Origin: Pseudoxanthomonas suwonensis
GTDB lineage: Bacteria; Pseudomonadota; Gammaproteobacteria; Xanthomonadales; Xanthomonadaceae
Direction of reading: 5' to 3'
Assembly: GCF_000972865.1 (NCBI RefSeq)
Contig: NZ_CP011144.1
Location: forward strand, 1,426,001-1,490,000
Length of the DNA: 64,000 nucleotides
Part shown: piece after piece, positions 51,470 to 60,621 of the stretch
Numbering within the stretch: position 1 is the first letter of the stretch
How the letters are laid out: each line of letters opens with the position of its first letter
Position numbers and translations under genes: made by a program
The notes under the pieces: generated by a model
Seen by the model: the letters and a program-made list of their open reading frames with translations, nothing else
Databases searched by the model: none
What the model was told of the DNA's origin: nothing

Positions 51470-52366
51470 CTACCACGGCCCGGCCACTCGCCGGGCAAGG
51501 AATCGCAGGAGCCGTGCGCGCTCGGGTGCGGTCGCGACGGGTTCGTCCGCCGGCCTGGAGGCGGCCACGACGACGAATTCGCAGGGAATCCGGTAGCCGT
51601 CACCGACGCGCCATTGCTCGATGGTGCGGAGGTAGACCGCGCGGACCCTGTTGCGGGTGGCGGCGCTGAACCGGCACCAGGCCATGGCGACCGGTCCGCC
51701 CATGAAGGCGGCATCGCATGCCTGCTCGGCGTTCGCGTACTCCAGGACGGTGTCCAGGCGCTGCTGGCCCAGGCCGGTGAAACCCACCGACGCACAGAGC
51801 CCGGGCAGCGTGTCGTTCTCGCCCAGCCGGAAGAACAGCGGGCAGACCTCGCTGGCGACTTCGGCGTCGATGATCGGGAACAGCGCGGACCAGCCGCAGC
51901 GCGAGTGCTCGCCCCAGACGGCGAAGGCCACGCGGCCGCCGGGCCGCAGCACGCGGTGGATCTCGCGCAGGGCCTGTTCGGGATTCGGCATGTACATCAG
52001 ACCGAAGGCGCAGACCACCAGGTCGAAGCAGGCGTCGGGCCAGGCGAGCTGCTCGGCGTCCATGCGCAGGAACCTGACGTTGTCCCGCTTCCGGTCGCTG
52101 GCACGCTGCTGTGCGGTCTCGATCATCCGCTCGGAGATGTCGATGCCGATCACCTGGCCTTCATCGCCGACGATCGTGGCCACCCTGAAGGCGACCAGCC
52201 CGGTGCCGCAGGCCACATCCAGCGCGATCTCCCCGTCGAGTGGCATTGCCAGGTCCAGCAGGCACTCGTGCGCCGCCGAAAGCTGGGCCCGCCACAGCGG
52301 GTCGTACAGGTGGGCGGCCAGGTCCCAGCCGTAGCGCTGGACACGCCGTTGCAGTCTCGCGTCCAT
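51470..52366 (-). CDS. Class I SAM-dependent methyltransferase (UbiE-like)
   Basis: 298 residues. SAM-binding motif I ALDVACGTGLVAF, acidic loop IGIDISERMI, motif for DAEQLAWPDACFDLVVCAFGLMY split over strands 3 and 4, and the post-motif REIHRVLRPGGRVAF. It belongs to the UbiE/COQ5-like group (Methyltransf_11); the acceptor is unknown. It begins 2 bases after the stop of a second methyltransferase gene, to which it is only distantly related, so the two are an operon, probably continuing into the surface-protein gene. Confidence 0.85.
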   Translation of the reverse strand: MDARLQRRVQRYGWDLAAHLYDPLWRAQLSAAHECLLDLAMPLDGEIALDVACGTGLVAFRVATIVGDEGQVIGIDISERMIETAQQRASDRKRDNVRFLRMDAEQLAWPDACFDLVVCAFGLMYMPNPEQALREIHRVLRPGGRVAFAVWGEHSRCGWSALFPIIDAEVASEVCPLFFRLGENDTLPGLCASVGFTGLGQQRLDTVLEYANAEQACDAAFMGGPVAMAWCRFSAATRNRVRAVYLRTIEQWRVGDGYRIPCEFVVVAASRPADEPVATAPERARLLRFLARRVAGPW

Positions 52367-52368
52367 GC

Positions 52369-53220
52369 CTACTTTCGGGTGATCACGATGTCCAGGTAGT
52401 CGCTCGGAGCGACAAGGCTTTCATTGCGCGCGCCGTATTCGATGCCACAGCTCATCATGTTGAGCATGTAGACCAGGTCCTCTTCCAGCAGCGTCGCCTG
52501 CTTCGCGGAGAGTGCCTCGAACGCCTTCTTCACCGGGCCGTACCAGGTACGGAAGACCCTGACGAAGTGCTCAGCCGAGCTGTAGCGGAAATGGAAGGTT
52601 CTCGGCATGAACGAAATGTCGGACGCCTGATTGCCGAACAGCGCCTGGATGTGGTCCTGCGTTCCCCATAGCAAGGGAGACTGACTTCCGGCGGGCGGTG
52701 GCAGATGCCTGCCGAGGGACCTGAACAACTCGCCGATCAGGCTGGATGGCGTCCAGTTGGCCAGGGCGATGCACCCGCCGGGGCGGCAGACCCGCAACAT
52801 CTCGGCGGCGGCGCGCGGGTGGTCGGGGGCGAACATGACACCGAACGTGGACAGGACCGTGTCGAAACTCGCGTCCTCGAACGGCAGCGCCTCGGCGTCG
52901 GCCACCTGGAAATCAACGCTCAACAATTCCGCCTCGGCCCGCCTTCTTCCCAGTTCCAGAAGCTCGGGAACGTAGTCGGTCGAGGTGACCTCGCATCCGC
53001 GCCGCGCCGCGGCGAGGGTGGCGTTGCCGTTGCCGGCGGCCACGTCGAGCACTTTCTCGCCCCAGCGCAGGCGACAGGTCTCGGCCAGCGTTTCGCCGAC
53101 GATCTGCAAGGTGGTGCCGACGACAGCGTAGTTGCCACTCGACCAGGCGGCCTGCTGACGCCGCTTGAGGGAGACCAGATCGATGGGCGCCGGTGGCGCC
53201 GCTTGGGAAATGAGGTTCAT
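52369..53220 (-). CDS. Class I SAM-dependent methyltransferase
   Basis: 283 residues. Motif I EKVLDVAAGNGNATLAAARRG, acidic residue in VTSTDYVPELLELG, FQVADAEALPFEDASFDTV and EMLRVCRPGGCIALANW are clear. A C-terminal half of about 110 residues (FHFRYSSAEHFVRVFRTWYG) is typical of a group of annotated methyltransferases with unknown substrate. The ATG at 53220 has AGAGG 5 bases upstream. First gene of the methyltransferase-surface protein operon. A fragment of a close relative is found at 59259. Confidence 0.87.
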   Translation of the reverse strand: MNLISQAAPPAPIDLVSLKRRQQAAWSSGNYAVVGTTLQIVGETLAETCRLRWGEKVLDVAAGNGNATLAAARRGCEVTSTDYVPELLELGRRRAEAELLSVDFQVADAEALPFEDASFDTVLSTFGVMFAPDHPRAAAEMLRVCRPGGCIALANWTPSSLIGELFRSLGRHLPPPAGSQSPLLWGTQDHIQALFGNQASDISFMPRTFHFRYSSAEHFVRVFRTWYGPVKKAFEALSAKQATLLEEDLVYMLNMMSCGIEYGARNESLVAPSDYLDIVITRK

Positions 53221-53519
53221 GTGGACCTCTGCGCTGGAAGGGAGGTGGCATGATCTGGTACGCAATGCCCGCCGATCCTGTCGATCCGTCTCGCGAAACT
53301 TGCACCGCGTCCGGCGCTGTCGGACCGCCCCCCGAAATATGCCAATTCATCCGGAAATCCATGCTCATCGTCCGGAGCCGCGACCGACCCGTTGGACTGG
53401 CGCGTCGGCGCGTACACAATCCTGCCCCGTGGACGGAGATCATGCGTCAGGCCTCATTCCCCAAGTTTCATAAGCATTCGTCCAACTTGCTCCTGCATCA
53501 AAGCACAGGTAGAGATCGC

Positions 53520-54155
53520 ATGTACCCAGACAAAAAGTTCATCGTGGAAGAGCTCGATGAAATTCGGGCTTTTGTGGAAAAGCATCCGTTCGCGACACTT
53601 GTCGCCACGGATTCGAGTGGTGAATATGTGGCGACCCACGTGCCGCTGCTTGTCGAACAGTGGGGTGAGAAAATTATCTTTCGAGGGCACATGATGCGGG
53701 AAACGGATCATTGGGAGGCGCTGAAGCACCGCCCCCATGTCTTCGTTTCCTTTCTTGGGCCGGATGCACCCGTCCTTGGCAGCTGGCAGCTAACGCCTCG
53801 GTTTGGAGGCACCTGGAATTACCAGGCAGTTCATGTCCGGGGCATTGCACAGAGTCGAGATTGCGATGTGCTGGTGAAACATCTTGAAGAACTGAAAAAC
53901 CGTTTTGAAACCAGTCCGGACCACAAGTTTTCCAGCCTTCCATCTGAATACATCGACGCGCTACTACCTCTGATCGAGTGTTTTGACATTGTTGTTTCCG
54001 ATTTGAAATGCATTTTCAAGCTCAGTCAAAATCGGAAGATTGAGGAGTTCGATCGTACCGCGGGAAATCTACGCCTGATGGGCGGAAAATCGGCACTTGT
54101 TGCGGAAGAAATGCTGATACGCCGGGCGGAATTCTACCCATGCCGCGACACCTGA
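53520..54155 (+). CDS. PaiB-like FMN-binding protein
   Basis: 211 residues. The PaiB/FMN-binding split-barrel family pattern is visible: FVEKHPFATLVATDSSGEYV, THVPLLVEQ, LKHRPHVFVSFLGPDA, WNYQAVHVRG and KLSQNRK near the end. PaiB-type proteins were described as negative regulators of sporulation and protease genes, but most are probably flavin- or haem-binding enzymes. AGGTAGAG precedes the ATG. Base composition is clearly lower in GC than all neighbours (many A/T third positions), suggesting recent transfer. Confidence 0.87.
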   Translation: MYPDKKFIVEELDEIRAFVEKHPFATLVATDSSGEYVATHVPLLVEQWGEKIIFRGHMMRETDHWEALKHRPHVFVSFLGPDAPVLGSWQLTPRFGGTWNYQAVHVRGIAQSRDCDVLVKHLEELKNRFETSPDHKFSSLPSEYIDALLPLIECFDIVVSDLKCIFKLSQNRKIEEFDRTAGNLRLMGGKSALVAEEMLIRRAEFYPCRDT

Positions 54156-54237
54156 CAATTCATCAAGCCGGCACCGCTTCGCGGCACGGCTTGATTCAGG
54201 CGACGAGCGGACGCTGCTGCGAGGCGGCAGGCTGACG

Positions 54238-55263
54238 ATGGACGCGCTTTCCGAGATCCTGCGGGTGGTGCATCTCAGCGGCGCCTTTTTCGTGCATGCC
54301 CGTTTCACGGCCCCCTGGTGCTATCAATCCCCATGCGCGGCGATATCGGCGCCCTGGCTCGAGCCGGGTGCCGAGCGCGTCGTGATATTCCACCTGGTGA
54401 CCGAGGGCGAGTGCCTTGTCGAGATGGACTGCATGCCGCCGCTGCGCGCGCGCGCCGGCGACGTGGTGATATTCCCCCACGGCCAGGAGCACCGGATGGC
54501 GTCGGAACCGGGTCTGCCGCCGGCGCGAAGCGCCAACCTGAAGAAGCTGCTCTCGCGCCGACCAGCCCGGTTGATGCACGGCGGTGGTGGACGGGCGACG
54601 CGTATCGTGTGCGGATACATGGCTTGCGACCTGCGACTCGCCCAGCTGCTGCTGAACGGATTGCCGCCGGTGATCAGCGTGAATGTGCGCGACTGGAAAG
54701 CAGGCGAATGGCTCGAGTCATCGGTGCGCCACGCATTGGCCGAGGCGCGCTCGCCCGTCCCGGGAGGCGCGAGCCTGCTGTCCAGGCTGGCCGAGGTCCT
54801 GTTCATCGAGGTGTTGCGCCAGCACACGCACCAGAACGAAAGCCGCCAGGGATGGCTGGCCGGGCTGGCCGACCGGGTCGTGGGCCGCGCATTGAACGCC
54901 CTCCACGAACGTCCCGCGAACGACTGGACCCTGGAGGAGCTTGCGCGCGTGGCCGGCACCTCCCGGTCCGTGCTGGCCGAACGCTTCCAGCACCTGGTCG
55001 GGACGTCTCCGATGCAGTACCTCACGCAGTGGCGCCTGGCCATGGCGGCGAACCTGCTCAGCCGCAGCAGCGCGCCGCTCGCGAACATCGCCGAGGAAGT
55101 CGGATACCAGACGGACACGTCTTTCATCCGGGCTTTCCGCCGCGAGTACGGAATGCCGCCTGCGGCCTGGCGGCGGAACCTCATCGGCGACGGTGGATAT
55201 GCCGGCCCACCCAGGGAGACGCGAACCGGCCAGGCGTCGGGCCGCTCCGTCAAGTACCGATAA
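54238..55263 (+). CDS. AraC-family regulator with cupin domain
   Basis: 341 residues. The N-terminal cupin domain (PGAERVVIFHLVTEGECLVEM, ARAGDVVIFPHGQEHRM) is of the AraC-type cupin_6 group. The C-terminal ~100 residues hold two helix-turn-helix motifs: WTLEELARVAGTSRSVLAERF and LANIAEEVGYQTDTSFIRAF, then FRREYGMPPAAWRR. It probably controls neighbouring genes, perhaps the paiB-like gene upstream or the protease gene 22 bases downstream. A C-terminal tail of ~25 residues is not conserved. Confidence 0.9.
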   Translation: MDALSEILRVVHLSGAFFVHARFTAPWCYQSPCAAISAPWLEPGAERVVIFHLVTEGECLVEMDCMPPLRARAGDVVIFPHGQEHRMASEPGLPPARSANLKKLLSRRPARLMHGGGGRATRIVCGYMACDLRLAQLLLNGLPPVISVNVRDWKAGEWLESSVRHALAEARSPVPGGASLLSRLAEVLFIEVLRQHTHQNESRQGWLAGLADRVVGRALNALHERPANDWTLEELARVAGTSRSVLAERFQHLVGTSPMQYLTQWRLAMAANLLSRSSAPLANIAEEVGYQTDTSFIRAFRREYGMPPAAWRRNLIGDGGYAGPPRETRTGQASGRSVKYR

Positions 55264-55285
55264 CCACACCACAGGAGTGACAGGC

Positions 55286-55912
55286 GTGCTACTGGTCAAT
55301 GCAACCCTTTCAGCGGTACTGCAGGTATTGGTGTTCACTGCGATTCCGTTCTTCTACTACCTCGCCAGGTACCGGCGCGCCAAGGGCTTCCTCGATTACG
55401 TCGGCTTGCGCAAGCCGCGGCGGCGCACGATGCTGCATGCGACGCTGTTCGCCCTGGCGTTCGTGCTGCCTGTGCTGTCGCTCCTCTACTTCCTGCCGGG
55501 CGCACGCGACGTCGTCTCCGGGCCGAACACGGTCATCGGCGGGCTGAAGGCGCACGGCCTGTCCGGCGCAGCCGTCGCCCTGCTGGTCTGCAAGGCGTTT
55601 GTCCAGACTTCGCTTTCCGAGGAAATCCTGTTCCGGGGATTCCTGGCGAAGCGGCTGATCCACCGGCTTGGATTCGTGAGCGGCAATCTGCTGCAGGCCC
55701 TGCTGTTCGGCCTGGTTCACCTGCTGGTTTTCATCGGCCAGGAGTTCTCGGTCGCCGTCGCTGCAGGCGTGGTCCTGTTCGCGGCGCTGGGAGGCTGGGT
55801 CAACGGCTACCTCAACGAGCGGCTGGGCAACGGTTCCATCCTGCCGAGCTGGTGGCTGCACGCGCTCACCAATGCGATCACGTACGGCGTCCTGGCGTTC
55901 GCCTTGTCGTGA
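55286..55912 (+). CDS. CPBP-family intramembrane metalloprotease
   Basis: 208 residues, about six helices. CPBP (Abi) motifs: paired glutamates in SLSEEILFRGFLAKRL (motif 1), LFGLVHLLVFIG (motif 2 His) and LPSWWLHALTNAITYG (motif 3 His/Asn). This family includes prenyl-protein-processing (Rce1-like) and bacteriocin self-immunity proteins. The GTG at 55286 is chosen because AGGAG lies 8 bases upstream. Follows the AraC-type gene on the same strand. Confidence 0.88.
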   Translation: MLLVNATLSAVLQVLVFTAIPFFYYLARYRRAKGFLDYVGLRKPRRRTMLHATLFALAFVLPVLSLLYFLPGARDVVSGPNTVIGGLKAHGLSGAAVALLVCKAFVQTSLSEEILFRGFLAKRLIHRLGFVSGNLLQALLFGLVHLLVFIGQEFSVAVAAGVVLFAALGGWVNGYLNERLGNGSILPSWWLHALTNAITYGVLAFALS

Positions 55913-55961
55913 GCCAGCCGCCGCGCCAGGACGCGGCGCCCGCACTGCATGGACCCTTCCG

Positions 55962-58900
55962 TCAGTTGATGGGGCCCGGATGGACAGTCACGGTCACTGT
56001 CCCGACGTCCTGCCCTCCCTTTCCGTCCTCGATCGTGTACGTGAATGTCGAGATGCCCACGAAGCCGGTATCACCAGGAAAGAACCGGAACACTCCTGCC
56101 CCCAGGAAGTCGAGCGTTCCGACCGATGGGTTGCTGAAACCGACCACGTTGATCGTGTCGCCATCGGGATCCATGTCGTTCGCAAGAACGGGAATGTCGA
56201 CAGGATTGGCACCGCTCGTTTCCGCCGTGTCATCTGCCGCGACCGGATCCTGGTTCGATGTATCGGAACCGTTGACGCTGACCGTTACCGTGGCCGTATC
56301 GGTGCCGCCGTTCCCGTCGTCGACGGTGTAGGAGAAGCTGTCGCTGCCGATGTAGCCCGGCGCCGGCGTGTAGCGCACCTGTCCGTTGACGATGGCCGCG
56401 GTGCCATGGAGCGGCGTGCCGACGCTCGCGATCGTCAGCGCGTCGCCGTCCGGGTCGCTGTCGTTGGCCAGCACGTCGATGTCGATCGCCGTGTCCTGCA
56501 CCATGCTGGCGGTGTCATCGGCGGCGACCGGATCCTGGTTCGACGTATCGGATCCGTTGACGCTGACCGTGACCATGGCCGTATCGGTGCCGCCGTTCCC
56601 GTCGTCGACAGTGTAGGAGAAGCTGTCGCTGCCGATGTAGCCCGGCGCCGGCGTGTAGCGCACCTGCCCGTTGACGATGGCCGCGGTGCCATGGAGCGCC
56701 GAACCGACGCTCGCGATCGTCAGCGCGTCGCCGTCCGGGTCGCTGTCGTTGGCCAGCACGTCGATGTCGATCGTCGTGTCCTGCACCATGCTGGCGGTGT
56801 CGTCGGCGGCAACCGGCGCCTGGTTGGGCGTGTCCGGGCCATTGATGCTGACCGTGACCATGGCCGTATCGGTGCCGCCGTTGCCGTCGTTGACGACGTA
56901 GGTGAAGCTGTCGCTGCCGATGTAGCCTGGCGCCGGCGTGTAGCGCACCTGCCCGTTGACGATGGCCGCGGTGCCATGGAGCGGCGTACCCACGCTCGCG
57001 ATCGTCAGCGCGTCGCCGTCCGGGTCGCTGTCGTTGGCCAGCACGTCGATGTCGATCGTCGTGTCGTGCACCATGCTGGCGGTGTCGTCGGCGGCGACCG
57101 GCGCCTGGTTGGGCGTGTCCGGGCCATTGATGCTGACCGTGACCGTGACCGTTGCCGTATCGGTGCCGCCGTTTCCGTCGTCAACGACGTAGGTGAAGCT
57201 GTCGCTGCCGATGTAGCCTGGCGTCGGCGTGTAGCGCACCTGCCCGTTGACGATGGCCGCGGTGCCATGGAGCGGCGTACCGACGCTCGCGATCGTCAGC
57301 GCGTCGCCGTCCGGGTCGCCGTCGTTGGCCAGCACGTCGATGTCGATCGTCGTGTCCTGCACCATGCCGGCGGTGTCGTCGGCGGCGACCGGCGCCTGGT
57401 TGGGCGTGTCCGGGCCATTGATGCTGACCGTGACCGTGACCGTGGCCGTATCGGTGCCGCCGTTGCCGTCGTCGACGACGTAGGTGAAGCTGTCGCTGCC
57501 GATGTAGCCTGGCGCCGGCGTGTAGCGCACCCGTCCGTTGACGATGGCCGCGGTGCCATGGAGCGGCGCACCCACGCTCGCGATCGTCAGCGCGTCGCCG
57601 TCCGGGTCGCCGTCGTTGGCCAGCACGTCGATGTCGATCGCCGTGTCCTGCACCACGCCGGCGGTGTCATCGGCGGCGACCGGCACCTGGTTGATGAACT
57701 CGATGGGGCCGGGGATGGTCGTCGTCAGGACGCGCTCGACACGATACGTGTCGACGGTGCGCTTGTGCGCAGGCAGGTTGCGCAGCGCACGCTCGACCCA
57801 CGCGTCGTCGACCGGCGACGCGACGGGAGCCTGCACGACCGTTTCCACCGGTACATCCAGCACCGACTCCTCGATCGTGGTGAACCTCAGTTCGACGCGC
57901 CGGTTCCGCGCGCGATTGGCTTCGGATTCGTTGGGGACCAGCGGCGACAGTTCGCCGCGGCCGCTTGCGACCAACACGTCTCCCGGGATTCCTTCGGCGA
58001 CCAGCCAGTTCCGCAATGCCGCCGCACGCGCCTCGGACAACGACTGGTTGTATTCGACCGTGGCCAGGTCGCAGGTGTGCCCGATGATCTCGACGACGCC
58101 GGTCAGCGACGTCTTCAGTTTCCCGACCAGGAACCGGAGGTCGGCTTTCGCCGCTTCGGTCAGTTCCGAGCGATCGAGCGCAAACAGCGCCTGCCCCGAC
58201 AGTTCCACTTCGTTCCGCACCAGCGTCTGCCGCGATCCCGCCACATGGCTTCCCGCTGCCTCGGCAGGCGCGGAAACCGCGTAGGCGCGGAATGGCCGGC
58301 CGAACTCGTATCGCCAGAAAACCGTGGCCCGGGCATCATCACCATCACTGTCGAACGGACCGTCCTTGCGCGCATGCGAAAGCTCCATTGCGAAGCTGTG
58401 TCCCGTCGCCGCGAAATGCTTCTCCACCCCGACCGATGACGTGAACTGGCTCGCCTTGCCATTGGCCAGCATTGCCTTGCCATACTCGTAGTCCAGCCCG
58501 GCGCGCAGCCTGACCATGCTTTGGTCGTAGAAGCTGCTGCCGCGCAAACCGATGCCATGCTCGTAGGGATGCTCGAACAACTCGGTCAAGGTGGTGGTAA
58601 CGACGAGTTGCCGGTAAGGGCGGCCATCCCGTGTCCCGGTCACAGTCTCGCTTCCGATGTCCAGGTCGCGATCAAGCAGGCGCTCATGGGTGAGTGCACG
58701 CGAGTACGTGATGCCGAACTCGCCATTCCGTCTTTCGATGCCGAACCCGAGCGTGCCCTTCCGGTCACCGAACGCGTTCTGGTCTGCAGCGAGAAGCGCC
58801 TTGAGTACGCTCCCCTGCTCTCCTGGTTTCCGGACCAGCCAGTGGTAGCCGAGCGCACCGCCACCTGCGCTTCCCGCTCCCATCCAACCCTCCATCACGA

Positions 58901-59117
58901 ACGCGCGCTGGCCATCGAATCCGAATACGCCACGCGCCTCACCCTGCAGGTCGCCATCCTGGTCGATACCCAAGCCGATGCGCGCATCGCTGCCGGCGTA
59001 GCTGAGCGGCAACACGCCGTTGGCGTGCGCACCTTGCGGTCGCACATCCTGGGACACCGCCGCGGGGGGCACGAGGAGTGAGATCGAAATGGCAACGGAT
59101 ACTGCCTTGCGGGACAT
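55962..59117 (-). CDS. Large surface protein: barrel-like domain, OmpA-like domain and six Ig-like domains
   Basis: 1051 residues. Signal peptide of ~22 residues; barrel-like region (~30-280) closely matching the 418-residue paralogue (DQDGDLQGEARGVFGFDGQR, LLAADQN, LTELFEHPYEHGIGLR). An OmpA-like peptidoglycan-binding domain follows (~300-410): FALDRSELTEAAK, EIIGHTCDLATVEYNQSLSEAR, GRGELSPL and NRRVEL. Then the shared linker ALRNLPAHKRTVDTYRVER and six Ig-like (cadherin/VCBS-type) domains, each with VPVAADDTA-like and IDVLANDGDPDGDALTIASV-like segments. It is likely anchored to the outer membrane and peptidoglycan, with the Ig-like array outside. The first five Ig units are almost identical; the last is divergent. 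Confidence 0.82.
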   Translation of the reverse strand: MSRKAVSVAISISLLVPPAAVSQDVRPQGAHANGVLPLSYAGSDARIGLGIDQDGDLQGEARGVFGFDGQRAFVMEGWMGAGSAGGGALGYHWLVRKPGEQGSVLKALLAADQNAFGDRKGTLGFGIERRNGEFGITYSRALTHERLLDRDLDIGSETVTGTRDGRPYRQLVVTTTLTELFEHPYEHGIGLRGSSFYDQSMVRLRAGLDYEYGKAMLANGKASQFTSSVGVEKHFAATGHSFAMELSHARKDGPFDSDGDDARATVFWRYEFGRPFRAYAVSAPAEAAGSHVAGSRQTLVRNEVELSGQALFALDRSELTEAAKADLRFLVGKLKTSLTGVVEIIGHTCDLATVEYNQSLSEARAAALRNWLVAEGIPGDVLVASGRGELSPLVPNESEANRARNRRVELRFTTIEESVLDVPVETVVQAPVASPVDDAWVERALRNLPAHKRTVDTYRVERVLTTTIPGPIEFINQVPVAADDTAGVVQDTAIDIDVLANDGDPDGDALTIASVGAPLHGTAAIVNGRVRYTPAPGYIGSDSFTYVVDDGNGGTDTATVTVTVSINGPDTPNQAPVAADDTAGMVQDTTIDIDVLANDGDPDGDALTIASVGTPLHGTAAIVNGQVRYTPTPGYIGSDSFTYVVDDGNGGTDTATVTVTVSINGPDTPNQAPVAADDTASMVHDTTIDIDVLANDSDPDGDALTIASVGTPLHGTAAIVNGQVRYTPAPGYIGSDSFTYVVNDGNGGTDTAMVTVSINGPDTPNQAPVAADDTASMVQDTTIDIDVLANDSDPDGDALTIASVGSALHGTAAIVNGQVRYTPAPGYIGSDSFSYTVDDGNGGTDTAMVTVSVNGSDTSNQDPVAADDTASMVQDTAIDIDVLANDSDPDGDALTIASVGTPLHGTAAIVNGQVRYTPAPGYIGSDSFSYTVDDGNGGTDTATVTVSVNGSDTSNQDPVAADDTAETSGANPVDIPVLANDMDPDGDTINVVGFSNPSVGTLDFLGAGVFRFFPGDTGFVGISTFTYTIEDGKGGQDVGTVTVTVHPGPIN
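56235..57695 (-). repeat. Five near-identical intragenic repeats (285 or 291 bases)
   Basis: Inside the large surface-protein gene, the segment GACGATGGCCGCGGTGCCAT recurs at about 56388, 56673, 56958, 57249 and 57540, giving unit lengths of 285, 285, 291 and 291 bases. The 6-base difference is an extra Val-Thr pair in the repeats (TATVTVTVSING versus TAMVTVSING). DNA identity between units is so high that recombination should change copy number. Confidence 0.93.
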
Positions 59118-59258
59118 CTGCTATGGGCTCCAGACTTTCGCCATGCGGCTGATGGGTTGTAGAGGTGGACAAAGCCGCCCTGGCAAACCGTCCGGGGACC
59201 GGAAGGAAGCCATTTTTCTTCCCGACATGCGGGCTCAAGCGGCCATCCGGGGGCTCCC

Positions 59259-59321
59259 GTCGATGTCACCTGGCAGCCGCGTCTGGCGGCAGCAAAGCGT
59301 CGCGTTGCCGTCCCCTGCGGA
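59259..59321 (-). pseudogene. Fragment of a methyltransferase gene
   Basis: About 62 bases match positions 52979-53041 of the methyltransferase gene, including its SAM motif I: on the minus strand the frame reads DVSAGDGNATL and then, after a one-base shift, AAARRGCQVTST, against DVAAGNGNATLAAARRGCEVTSTD in the intact gene (quoted from two adjoining segments). It lies 142 bases upstream of the large surface-protein gene, the same relative place as the intact methyltransferases before the smaller paralogue. The rest of 59118-59626 shows no further similarity or gene I can support. Confidence 0.5.
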
Positions 59322-59626
59322 CACATCCGAAACGACGCCGCACATGTTCCAGTGGTGCGGGAACGGAATCCTGTCGAAACGTCCGGAAAACATTGCCTCC
59401 GATACGAGGCATGCCAGCTGGCCGTTCGTACGGATCGCCTGGCGGGACGTACGGTGCCGCTGTGGCATCACGCGTAGTCCTGCGCGTTTTATGGACAATG
59501 GCAGCGACGGCCCTGGCAATTCCGGAACGCCCGGCACGACTCACCGAGTGCTGCCGCATTGCGGGCTGCGACGGAATGGGAGTCATGTCCGCGGGTAGCC
59601 TCGAGGCGCTTGCTTCGAACAGAATG

Positions 59627-60067
59627 TCAGCCCCGCCACTCCCAGACCTCACCTGCATCGTCGTCCCATGCGGTTCCCGCGATCGAGAATCCGAGGGCCC
59701 GGAGAATCTTCGTGGATGGATTCTCTTCCATGAGCGTGAACGCCCTGATGCCGATTCCTGGAGCGTGGGCGCGGGCCAGCGCGACAAGCGATGATGCCGT
59801 CTGGAACGCGTATCCCTTGCGCCGCTCGTGATCGAGGGTGAAGTACGCGATCTCGACATGACCGCCTTCAGGGGGGCCGACGAACGCGCCGCCGCCCACG
59901 CCCCGGCCACCGACCGCCGCCACGTAACCGGTCCAGGGCGGATGGAATCCGACGCGGCGGTAGAGATCAGCGGTCGCCTGGCAGCCGGCGACAAGCGCCT
60001 CCGGCATGTCCGGGACCGTCCGGACCGGAACACCATTCCGATCGCAAGGCACGAGCGAGAACGTCAT
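59627..60067 (-). CDS. GNAT-family N-acetyltransferase
   Basis: 146 residues. Acetyl-CoA-binding pattern: GHVEIAYFTLDHERRKGYAFQTASSL (strand 4 and loop, described in two parts: EIAYFTLD and RRKGYAFQTA), then TLMEENPSTKILRALGFSIAG, typical of RimJ/RimL-like enzymes with the conserved Asn-Ser/Lys turn. The substrate is unknown. It stands alone on the minus strand, 37 bases after the stop-side neighbour. Confidence 0.85.
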   Translation of the reverse strand: MTFSLVPCDRNGVPVRTVPDMPEALVAGCQATADLYRRVGFHPPWTGYVAAVGGRGVGGGAFVGPPEGGHVEIAYFTLDHERRKGYAFQTASSLVALARAHAPGIGIRAFTLMEENPSTKILRALGFSIAGTAWDDDAGEVWEWRG

Positions 60068-60104
60068 GGGGGCCTGCCGATTGCACCGGGGAACCGGCTG
60101 GATC

Positions 60105-60527
60105 CTATGGACGGCCGCACGTCTCTCCCGTGCCTGCCGCGCCGGTCGCGCTCCGCGCGCATTCGCCGCGATACACGGTGCTGGTGCGCAGGCGGGCGGT
60201 CTTCGACCTGGCGATGTCGTTCACCACACCCGCCAGGGGATCCAGCCCGCCCTCTTCGCGCCGCTGTCCGGCGCCGGAAGGCTTCCCGGCTTCGCCGCGG
60301 ACATGAGCCGCTTCGCGCAGCGACAGGTTCGCCTTCCTGATCCGGCGGTTGACCGCCGCGTCGAGGGCGGTCGGCCCGTTTTCGCCCTGCCCCAGGCTCC
60401 TGGAATCCTCGCGGGATTGCCCGGGCTCCAGCTCGCACGCCTCGACCGATTGGGCATGCATGCCGAGTGCCGCGGCCGCGAGCGCCACGAGCGCCACGAG
60501 CATGAATTTTCCGGTGTTCACGAGCAT
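60105..60527 (-). CDS. Hypothetical secreted protein
   Basis: 140 residues. Signal peptide of about 27 residues (KFMLVALVALAAAALGMHAQS). The mature part is hydrophilic, rich in Arg, Glu and Gly, with NGPTALDAAVNRRIRKANL and VNDIARSKTARL and two cysteines (CELEPG near the start, ECARS near the end). I recognise no family. AAGGAAAC lies directly before the ATG. It follows the adhesin gene after 94 bases on the same strand and may be co-transcribed. Confidence 0.62.
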   Translation of the reverse strand: MLVNTGKFMLVALVALAAAALGMHAQSVEACELEPGQSREDSRSLGQGENGPTALDAAVNRRIRKANLSLREAAHVRGEAGKPSGAGQRREEGGLDPLAGVVNDIARSKTARLRTSTVYRGECARSATGAAGTGETCGRP

Positions 60528-60621
60528 GTTTCCTTCCGGTGTGTTGGTGGGTGGTCGTTCGCACCCGGACGCACGGCCTGCGTGCCGTCCGGGTGCCCTT
60601 CGGATGCCGGAACGGCCCCGG

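Noticed and set aside
51470..53220. DNA methyltransferases of a restriction or phage-defence system
   Set aside because: Both have small-molecule/quinone-type methyltransferase motifs, no target-recognition domain and no nuclease nearby.
55872..58439. Plus-strand open frame with regular repeats opposite the large surface protein
   Set aside because: The repeats simply mirror the Ig-like array; no signal peptide or domain fits.
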